Assembly: GCA_013140875.1 (NCBI GenBank) | Contig: JABFSB010000227.1 | Location: forward strand, 1 to 11,458 | DNA length: 11,458 nucleotides | Origin: Acidobacteriota bacterium | GTDB taxonomy: Bacteria; Acidobacteriota; Blastocatellia; Pyrinomonadales; Pyrinomonadaceae | Reading direction: 5' to 3' | Shown: positions 6,565 through 11,458 of the stretch, one piece after another | Layout: each line of letters starts with the position of its first letter | Position numbering within the stretch: the first letter of the stretch is position 1 | The notes under the pieces: generated by a model | What the model was told of the DNA's origin: nothing | Seen by the model: the letters and a program-made list of their open reading frames with translations, nothing else | The model's database searches: none | Program-made: the position numbers and the translations under genes

Positions 6565-6593
6565 TTGACTTCGACAACTTACGGTGATAGAAA
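6565..6593 (+). promoter_or_regulatory. Candidate sigma-70-type promoter before the cupredoxin gene
   Basis: TTGACT (6565-6570) is followed after 17 bases by TAGAAA (6588-6593). It sits just past the ABM terminator and about 180 bases before the cupredoxin ATG, leaving a long leader in which I see no clear structure. The -10 box matches consensus at only four of six positions. Confidence 0.3.
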
Positions 6594-6772
6594 TCGCCTG
6601 TAATCCACAGCCAGACCGCAAAAGATCGCCCCCCAACTGTCTCAATCGGCCGCTCAAAGACACTGTGTGTTAAATCCACGCGACATTAGGCCGCAAGGTA
6701 AATCTTCGAATGGCCTGCACCATCGGAGTGATTGCATATTTGCAGGAACCTAAAATCGAAGGAGGTCGGACA

Positions 6773-7399
6773 ATGAAACGATTTGTTCTCGCGCTGGCGG
6801 GTTTGGCCGCGCTCGTGTTTTTTGGATTTACGATTTTCTTTTTCGTCGCGGGCGGGCAAGGCGTCATAAGTGCCCACGACAATGACGGTGACAGGGCGGT
6901 AAACAATGCCACGGTCACGTTCGGCGGTTGGATGACGAATACGCCGATCGACCGTTTTCCGAATAATGCGAACACCCAGTTTCCCAGACTTCTAAATCAC
7001 CACCGACTAACGCCGGAGATCGCAAAGATAAAAGCCGGCGGGACGGTAAATTTTATCGTCGGCGGTTTCCACGTAGTGACCGTCTATGACGACGGCACCA
7101 AGCCGACGGACATCAACACGACCATTCTGGTCCCCGGCCCGCGGCCCGGCCCGCCGATAATCAATGACGCTAACCGCAGAATCTATCGCGGGTTAGACCC
7201 AACCTTGCTTCCCGCGATACTTGCCCAGGATCGGGTCGAAACGGTCCAATTCGACCGACCCGGAAAATACCTGGTCATCTGTGCGGTGCTGCCCCACTTT
7301 CAGGAGGGAATGTTCGGATATGTGAAAGTGGTTAGAAACGACGATGATGACGATGAACGCGAGTCGAGCACAACAAAGACAATGAACCACGGTCAGTAG
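6773..7399 (+). CDS. Cupredoxin-like blue copper protein, exported
   Basis: This protein of 208 residues has an N-terminal hydrophobic segment (about residues 4-27, after MKR) that is a signal peptide or membrane anchor, so it acts outside the cytoplasm. A full type 1 copper site can be proposed: His100 in GGFHVVTVYDDG, and Cys170, His175 and Met180 in VICAVLPHFQEGMFGYVKV. The C-X4-H-X4-M spacing is like that of rusticyanin. The family role is one-electron transfer or copper binding; the partner here is unknown. A proline-rich insert (VPGPRPGPPI, 120-129) separates the ligands, and a very acidic tail follows (NDDDDDERES, 189-198). AAGGAGGT seven bases before ATG 6773 fixes the start; a frame-extending ATG at 6710 lacks this. 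No copper chaperone or oxidase gene is adjacent. Confidence 0.85.
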   Translation: MKRFVLALAGLAALVFFGFTIFFFVAGGQGVISAHDNDGDRAVNNATVTFGGWMTNTPIDRFPNNANTQFPRLLNHHRLTPEIAKIKAGGTVNFIVGGFHVVTVYDDGTKPTDINTTILVPGPRPGPPIINDANRRIYRGLDPTLLPAILAQDRVETVQFDRPGKYLVICAVLPHFQEGMFGYVKVVRNDDDDDERESSTTKTMNHGQ

Positions 7400-7473
7400 T
7401 ATTTAGATCGATTAGTGTAAGGCGCCTTTTTAGGCCTGCTCAACGAGCAGAATGTCTGAAAAGGCGACGAATG
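7400..7473. repeat. Hairpin structure after the cupredoxin gene
   Basis: CGCCTTTT (7423-7430) pairs with AAAAGGCG (7459-7466), enclosing a perfect 6-bp hairpin CTGCTC-AAC-GAGCAG (7436-7450). No T tract follows on the + strand, so it is not a classical terminator, though it may still mark the transcript end. Confidence 0.45.
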
Positions 7474-7565
7474 TCTCGGCGAACTCAAGCGAAACCTCGG
7501 CGGCCCTCTGCGTTAAAAATGGGTAAACGCAGAGAACACTGAGTTTTACGTAGAGTTCGCCGAGA
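7474..7565. repeat. Third palindromic element, 92 bp, with CTCTGCGTT/AACGCAGAG core
   Basis: The ends are perfect 13-bp inverted repeats (TCTCGGCGAACTC at 7474-7486 with 7553-7565). Inside is a perfect 9-bp hairpin, CTCTGCGTT (7506-7514) with AACGCAGAG (7526-7534). The CTCTGCGTT and ACGCAGAGAACACTGAG wording resembles a dispersed intergenic repeat common in many environmental genomes; that resemblance is from memory. No reading frame stands out. Confidence 0.7.
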
Positions 7566-7818
7566 AACAAGCGGTTTTTCGGGAGCTTTCATTGAAACTC
7601 ATCTAGATTCCGACTTTCACGGCAAAGGAAGAGCCAAGTCTGGAGGCCGCAACAAAAATCAGGATATTACTACCCGATTTAATATCTTGCCTGGGAGTAA
7701 AATTGACTGATAAACTTAGGCCAATAGATTATTGAGTGAGGAAATCCGGTTTGGAAGGGATCGAACGATTCGGTACAAACATTTTTCGGGGCGTGTAATC
7801 TAATCTTTGGTCAAAAAT
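7566..7818 (+). promoter_or_regulatory. Leader of the Bax-inhibitor-like gene with a candidate promoter
   Basis: A candidate promoter, TTGACT (7703-7708), 16 bases, TAGATT (7725-7730), lies about 90 bases before the ATG. A 7-bp inverted pair GATATTA (7663-7669) with TAATATC (7680-7686) lies just upstream and could be an operator or a terminator relic. Nothing else is recognised in this stretch, and it holds no convincing gene. Confidence 0.35.
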
Positions 7819-8523
7819 ATGGAAAACTTCAGCACCACATACGGCACATCGGCGGCGGACGCGTTACCGGCACAGCGGGCGCAGTTCATACGCAAAACCT
7901 ATATGCTTTTGGCGGCCGCGATACTCGCCTTCGTCGCGGTAGAGTTCGCGATCTTTTCAACCGGCTACGCGGATGAGATTGCGGTCACTATGCTCGGCGG
8001 CCGTTTTTCGTGGCTGATCGTCCTGGGCTGCTTTATGGGAATTTCTTACCTGGCCAATTGGTGGGCCAATTCCCAAACTTCGTCGGCCATGCAGTATCTC
8101 GGGCTTGGCGTTTATATACTTGCCGAGGCAGTTATCTTTGTGCCGATGATATTCCTGGCGGCGACCTATTCCGACGCCACCGTCATACCGAAGGCGGGTA
8201 TCGTAACGCTCGGACTTTTCCTCGGGATCACGGCGACAGTTTTTATGACAAGGGCCGATTTTAGTTTTCTTGGTCCGATTCTCGCTATCGGTGGATTCGC
8301 TGCCCTCGGTTTTATTGTCGCAAGCCTGATCTTCGGATTCTCGCTCGGCAGTGTCTTTGCGTTCGTCATGGTTGCGTTTGCGGGAGCGGCGATACTTTAT
8401 AGCACGTCGAACGTGCTCCATCAGTACAACACAAATCAGCATGTGGCCGCTTCATTGACGCTTTTTGCGAGCATCGCCCTGTTGTTCTGGTACATTCTGA
8501 GTATATTCAGTTCTCGAGACTGA
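7819..8523 (+). CDS. Bax inhibitor-1 family (UPF0005) integral membrane protein
   Basis: This protein of 234 residues has about seven hydrophobic segments after a short polar N-terminus, ending in the charged tail SSRD. It belongs to the BI-1/TMBIM family by overall pattern and by the C-terminal region AGAAILYSTSNVLHQYNTNQHVAASLTLFASIALLFWYILSIF. Bacterial members include the pH-sensitive calcium leak channel YetJ of Bacillus and the FtsH-associated YccA of E. coli; the function here is unproven. The position usually reading LYDTS reads LYSTS, and no aspartate is seen in the last helix, so the di-aspartyl pH sensor described for YetJ appears absent. ATG 7819 was preferred; TTG 7807, four codons upstream, is the alternative, and neither has a Shine-Dalgarno. 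It is probably transcribed alone. Confidence 0.9.
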   Translation: MENFSTTYGTSAADALPAQRAQFIRKTYMLLAAAILAFVAVEFAIFSTGYADEIAVTMLGGRFSWLIVLGCFMGISYLANWWANSQTSSAMQYLGLGVYILAEAVIFVPMIFLAATYSDATVIPKAGIVTLGLFLGITATVFMTRADFSFLGPILAIGGFAALGFIVASLIFGFSLGSVFAFVMVAFAGAAILYSTSNVLHQYNTNQHVAASLTLFASIALLFWYILSIFSSRD

Positions 8524-8614
8524 CCAAATTGCGCTAACCTATTGCCGCCTGGACGGTAGCGGGCTGATTCAATGAAAACCTCATTGGGTCGGCCCGAATA
8601 ATGGAGGTAAGCCA

Positions 8615-8818
8615 GTGACCTTCGGTTACAATTACACGGTCGTTGATCCAGCGTACCCTTTCGAGCCATACTTTTGGAGCCTCGCCGGATTTTCGTTCGG
8701 AGATGCCGCCCACCATGGATGGTCGTCTGAGTTCGCTCCCGGTGCAACTTCCAGCACGATGCTTCTTTTGTCAAACCTTTCGAGGAAGCTAGCCTGGCGT
8801 TCGAGGCAACTGGAATAG
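8615..8818 (+). CDS. Possible small protein of 67 residues with a good ribosome binding site
   Basis: GGAGGT at 8603-8608 is six bases before GTG 8615, better than the signals of several recognised genes here. The predicted peptide is rich in aromatic residues and glycine (for example YPFEPYFWSLAGFSFGDAAHHGW) and ends in a basic stretch. I do not recognise it. Its 3' part overlaps the open frame at 8731-9048 in another frame, so it could be the intact start of a gene later broken by a frameshift. A chance frame remains possible. Confidence 0.25.
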   Translation: MTFGYNYTVVDPAYPFEPYFWSLAGFSFGDAAHHGWSSEFAPGATSSTMLLLSNLSRKLAWRSRQLE

Positions 8819-9048
8819 GAGTCAACGAACCCTTATGGCGAGCGGGAGTTTGTTACGATCAACTTCTCATCCAGGGCGAATCAGATACCGGTAACGGCCG
8901 AAAAATTGCGTTGTATCATATAAGGGTCGAAAAGGTCGGCACGGACAAGGACAGTTACCGCCATCACATCTTTAACCGGCCGATGAGAATAGTTCTAGCA
9001 AAAGTTGCGAAAGGCGGTTATGTCGCGGTAAACGGTCGCACTACGTAA
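8731..9048 (+). pseudogene. Start-less open frame, possible gene remnant
   Basis: The frame is open for 105 codons after a TGA at 8728-8730 and reads like a soluble protein: FVKPFEEASLAFEATGIG, then WRAGVCYDQLLIQGE, KIALYHIRVEKVG and IVLAKVAKGGYVAVNGRTT. No ATG, GTG or TTG occurs before about 8911, so an intact gene would need an upstream frame joined by a frameshift, for example the 8615 frame. The family is not recognised. It could be a pseudogene, a sequencing indel in a real gene, or chance. Confidence 0.35.
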
Positions 9049-9071
9049 CGAATTTTTTGACAAACGAGATT

Positions 9072-9332
9072 ATGAACGCATATGCTCCATGTCCGCAGTG
9101 CGGCGGCACGAACGCGGAAAAGGTGCGCTTCACGTGGTGGGGCGGAGTGCTTGGCCCGAAAATTCTGACTCATGTAAAGTGCCCCGGCTGCGGCAAAGCA
9201 TATAACGGCAAAAGCGGCAAGGACAATACGACGGGCATCGTGATCTATTCGGTAATTGTCGGGATCCTCGCGCTTGGGTTGGTAGCGGTAATGTTCGCCG
9301 CTCTCGGCGTGCTGATGTACGCAACGCGCTGA
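9072..9332 (+). CDS. Small zinc-ribbon protein with one C-terminal membrane helix
   Basis: This protein of 86 residues has two CxxC pairs, CPQC (residues 7-10) and CPGC (37-40), which form a probable zinc ribbon around the conserved-looking core FTWWGGVLGPKILTHVKC. A hydrophobic helix at about 55-83 anchors it in the membrane with the ribbon probably cytosolic. Similar small proteins of unknown function are common in environmental genomes; I can give no role. ATG 9072 is preferred to TTG 9057, five codons upstream; both have weak ribosome binding sites. Its stop codon is one base from that of the convergent xseB, so no terminator separates them and the 3' ends of the transcripts must overlap. 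Confidence 0.75.
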   Translation: MNAYAPCPQCGGTNAEKVRFTWWGGVLGPKILTHVKCPGCGKAYNGKSGKDNTTGIVIYSVIVGILALGLVAVMFAALGVLMYATR

Positions 9333-9333
9333 C

Positions 9334-9552
9334 TTATTCAGTAACGGACTGAAGGCCGATTGCTCCATCCGATTCCTTCATCAGCACTTCGATCCGGCGT
9401 TCGGCATTTGTCAGCCGTTCGCGGCAGTCGCGCGAGAGGCGAACACCATTCTCGAAAAGCTTCAGGCTTTCGTCCAGCGGCAGATCGCCGTCCTCTAATT
9501 GCTTTACGATCTGCTCCAGCTCATTAAGCGACGCTTCAAAAGTCTTTGCCAT
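9334..9552 (-). CDS. xseB: Exodeoxyribonuclease VII small subunit
   Basis: XseB is the small helical subunit that binds in several copies to XseA to form exonuclease VII, a metal-independent enzyme degrading single-stranded DNA from both ends in mismatch repair and damage processing. At 72 residues it has the usual length. Typical features are TFEASLNELEQIVKQLEDGDLPLDESL (residues 4-30), KLFENGVRLSRDCRERL (31-47) and the closing AERRIEVL (50-57). ATG 9552 is three bases downstream of the stop of the preceding gene on this strand, indicating translational coupling in one operon with xseA. It converges with the zinc-ribbon gene, one base between stops. Confidence 0.95.
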   Translation of the reverse strand: MAKTFEASLNELEQIVKQLEDGDLPLDESLKLFENGVRLSRDCRERLTNAERRIEVLMKESDGAIGLQSVTE

Positions 9553-9555
9553 AAA

Positions 9556-10296
9556 TTATTTAAATATCTCTTCCGCCTCACGCAAAAGCTCATTGATGTT
9601 CCTGATCCCAAGTCTGCTTTTGTTCGACCCGGCGCTATTCGCGGCTATTGCGATTATTTCCTGCCCGATACGCTGGGCGATCCGGGTCGCGAGCTCTTCA
9701 TCGCGAACTCCCGATATTTTCCATCGTTCGCCCGTTTTTTTCATCCGGACCTCGAAGTTGTGTTCGGGCAGTTTGCTCCGAATGGCGGCCATGTCACCCT
9801 CGATCGAAACATCCAGATAACGGTCCGCGCCAATAACCATCGCGGCAAACGGGACGTCACCGAAAGATGCCGTTTTCTGGCGAATTGCACCGGGCAGTTC
9901 GTCGCGGGCACGCTGTTTTACCGCGTCCATTACGGGAAGTGCGATCCTCGCGACCCGCAGTATAGTCTCCGGCGGCAAGCCGCGGCCGTATAGTTCCACG
10001 GCCTTTCCGGTTATCTGCGGAAGAAAATCGTCCACGACGGAATCGATATCGACCAGCTCATTGACGGTGGCCTGATCGTCGCGTTTTGCGGCGTCAACGA
10101 TCAACGCAAGGGAATATTGCGGCGTGGTTTTCAAATGCTGCCAATAGAAATACGACGCGATCGCTCCGACAACGCAGACGACCGCAAAAGTTGCCGCCGA
10201 TGTGATAAGCACGGTTTTCCAGGTCTTCCGTCGCGGCGCGTTTCGCTCGGCTTCGGCGGCCGGAATTCTATCGATTTCAATAACGTTCTTTCCCAA
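9556..10296 (-). CDS. Membrane-anchored protein of unknown function between xseA and xseB (DUF2939-like)
   Basis: This protein of 246 residues has a basic N-terminal cytosolic stretch, one membrane helix (about 27-50), and an outer domain starting TTPQYSLALIVDAAKRDDQATVNELVDIDSVVDDF. That last pattern, a repeat-like 'residue pair per task' helix hairpin with VD..SVV, recalls DUF2939 proteins, but the match is from memory and tentative. A second half with WKISGVRDEELATRIAQRIG (about 192-211) looks like an SH3-like or ketosteroid-isomerase-like strand plus helix. No catalytic motif is visible. The start is TTG 10296, six bases after the xseA stop; no strong Shine-Dalgarno is seen and no other early start exists. 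Tight spacing on both sides puts it in the exonuclease VII operon. Confidence 0.75.
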   Translation of the reverse strand: MGKNVIEIDRIPAAEAERNAPRRKTWKTVLITSAATFAVVCVVGAIASYFYWQHLKTTPQYSLALIVDAAKRDDQATVNELVDIDSVVDDFLPQITGKAVELYGRGLPPETILRVARIALPVMDAVKQRARDELPGAIRQKTASFGDVPFAAMVIGADRYLDVSIEGDMAAIRSKLPEHNFEVRMKKTGERWKISGVRDEELATRIAQRIGQEIIAIAANSAGSNKSRLGIRNINELLREAEEIFK

Positions 10297-10302
10297 TCCG
10301 CT

Positions 10303-11457
10303 TCAATCCTCGATCCCGACCACATCCGCCTCGACCTTTCCGGCCGCAAGCCGAATGCTCAGGCGTTCTCCCTGCACGGTTTGATGCGAATCCCTTACGA
10401 TCTCGCCGCTCGTTTTTTGCGTGATCGAATATCCTCTGGTCAAAACCGCAAGCGGCGATAAGGCATCCAGCCGGAACATAATATTTTCCACCCGGCGATT
10501 ACGGCCTGCCGTCAGTTCGCCTGCTGCCTCCGCCGATCGGTGTTCCAATAATGCAAGCCGCTTTGTGTGTCTGGCCAGTTTTGCCGAAAGGCCGATCGGT
10601 GAAAGCCGTGCTGCCGTTTCAGTCAATCTCACATCGCGGGACCTTAAATGCGAGGCTGCCGCCGAACCGGCTCGGGAATAAAGCTCGTCGACGCGATACC
10701 GCACGCCGCGCAGCCGAAGCGGAAACTCTGTAAATACCGGCGCCATTTCAAGCGCCTGAAGGTCCGAATGCGCGGAAAGCAGTACGTATTCCATCTGCCT
10801 GGTCAGATCGCCCGTCAATTGCCCGATCCGCCGCAGGACCTCAGCCTCGCTTTCGGCTACGATCTCGGCCGCGGCCGATGGCGTCGCCGCCCGCAGATCG
10901 GCCGCCAGGTCGGCAATCGTAAAATCGACTTCATGCCCGACCGCGGAGATCACCGGTATTTTTGAGGCGCGTATCGCCCGGGCGACCCGTTCTTCATTAA
11001 ACGCCCAAAGATCTTCCGCCGAACCGCCGCCCCGGCCGACTATCAATACGTCTATCCGCTCGTGGTCGAGGCATCCGTCGCAAAACTCGTTTGCCAGGCG
11101 GATCGCTTTTGCAATGCTCGAGGCCGCCGACTCGCCCTGTACCAATGTCGGGATCAGCACCACGCTTACCGATCTTGCCCGGCGGTCGAGCACGGTCATA
11201 ATATCGTGCACGGCCGCTCCGTCCGGCGACGTGACTATTCCGACCCTTCGCGGAAACGCCGGGATCGGCCGCTTCAGCGATTCGTCAAAGAGTCCCTCGG
11301 CAAAAAGTCTGGCTTTGATCTGCTCGAACGCAACGGTCAAAGCGCCTTCGCCCACGGGCTCGAGAGAATCGACCATCAACTGGTATTCGCCGCGCTTTTC
11401 GTAGGCCGTAATCCGGCCGCGGCAGCGTACATGAAGCCCGTCAGACGGCCGAAATCT
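10303..11457 (-). CDS. xseA: Exodeoxyribonuclease VII large subunit (5' truncated by the window edge)
   Basis: XseA is the catalytic subunit of exonuclease VII. The visible 384 residues begin within the N-terminal OB-fold (RFRPSDGLHVRCRGRITAYE then KRGEYQLMVDSLEPVGEGAL), so only the first few dozen residues are missing. The catalytic domain shows GIVTSPDGAAVHDIMTVLDRR, DVLIVGRGGGSAEDLWAFNEE, and IPVISAVGHEVDFTIADLAADLRAATPSAAAE, all hallmark motifs. A coiled-coil region follows and the C-terminal segment is the usual LAVLTRGYSIT ... GERLSIRLAAGKVEADV. An ATG or TTG near 11376-11379 is internal. It heads a - strand operon with the unknown gene and xseB. Confidence 0.97.
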   Translation of the reverse strand, partial: RFRPSDGLHVRCRGRITAYEKRGEYQLMVDSLEPVGEGALTVAFEQIKARLFAEGLFDESLKRPIPAFPRRVGIVTSPDGAAVHDIMTVLDRRARSVSVVLIPTLVQGESAASSIAKAIRLANEFCDGCLDHERIDVLIVGRGGGSAEDLWAFNEERVARAIRASKIPVISAVGHEVDFTIADLAADLRAATPSAAAEIVAESEAEVLRRIGQLTGDLTRQMEYVLLSAHSDLQALEMAPVFTEFPLRLRGVRYRVDELYSRAGSAAASHLRSRDVRLTETAARLSPIGLSAKLARHTKRLALLEHRSAEAAGELTAGRNRRVENIMFRLDALSPLAVLTRGYSITQKTSGEIVRDSHQTVQGERLSIRLAAGKVEADVVGIED

Positions 11458-11458
11458 G

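Larger units (their letters stand above)
8524..9071. other. Region without a confident gene, possibly decayed coding sequence
   Basis: About 550 bases separate the Bax-inhibitor-like gene and the zinc-ribbon gene. No terminator or promoter is convincing. Two + strand frames look partly coding: one from GTG 8615 with a good GGAGGT six bases upstream, stopping at 8818, and another open from 8731 to the stop at 9046-9048 that lacks a normal start. A minus-strand frame at 8534-8716 (with WINDRVIVTEGHWLTS) is equally unproven. The mix suggests a degraded gene or gene fragments. Confidence 0.4.

Noticed and set aside
6710..6772. Upstream ATG extending the cupredoxin by 21 residues
   Set aside because: ATG 6773 has AAGGAGGT at ideal spacing and gives a proper signal-peptide start (MKRF followed by a hydrophobic core).
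7750..7775. GGGATCGAACGATTCGG resembling a tRNA T-arm in reverse
   Set aside because: No acceptor stem, anticodon arm or D-arm can be placed around it on either strand.
8436..8825. 129-residue minus-strand frame
   Set aside because: Overlaps the 3' end of the Bax-inhibitor-like gene and reads as a basic low-quality peptide; probably a shadow.

Overview
The window looks like a chromosomal segment from a moderately GC-rich environmental bacterium. Protein style (GTP-type PEP carboxykinase, PilR-like activator, xseA/xseB order) and many dispersed palindromic intergenic elements suggest Acidobacteriota, perhaps class Blastocatellia. That placement is inference from sequence feel; there is no rRNA or other phylogenetic marker in view.

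Layout on the + strand, left to right: the C-terminal part of a sigma-54-dependent activator (3-794, cut by the left edge); a DMT/EamA-family permease (1085-2050); a nested inverted-repeat element (2056-2208); a near-perfect GntR/PdhR-type operator dyad (2246-2266) and an AT-rich leader; a GTP-dependent PEP carboxykinase (about 2399-4291) with a clear intrinsic terminator; a second nested inverted-repeat element of unrelated sequence (4361-4527); an FAD-dependent monooxygenase (4714-6075) followed by a small antibiotic-biosynthesis-monooxygenase-fold protein (6159-6488) with its own terminator; a secreted or membrane-anchored cupredoxin (6773-7399); a repeat-rich gap holding a third palindromic element; a Bax-inhibitor-1 family membrane protein (7819-8523); about 550 bases that look like decayed coding sequence; and a small zinc-ribbon membrane protein (9072-9332).

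On the - strand, converging on the zinc-ribbon gene with one base between stop codons, is an exonuclease VII operon: xseA (cut by the right edge), a membrane-anchored protein of unknown function, then xseB, all spaced by only 3 to 6 bases.

Functionally this is a mix of housekeeping genes (gluconeogenesis, DNA repair, transport) and accessory redox genes (FAD monooxygenase, ABM protein, cupredoxin). I see no CRISPR, phage, toxin-antitoxin or defence module. The parts most worth a second look are the GntR-type operator before the PEP carboxykinase gene, the three structurally similar but sequence-unrelated palindromic elements, a probable repeat insertion inside the permease coding sequence, and the unknown gene wedged between xseA and xseB.
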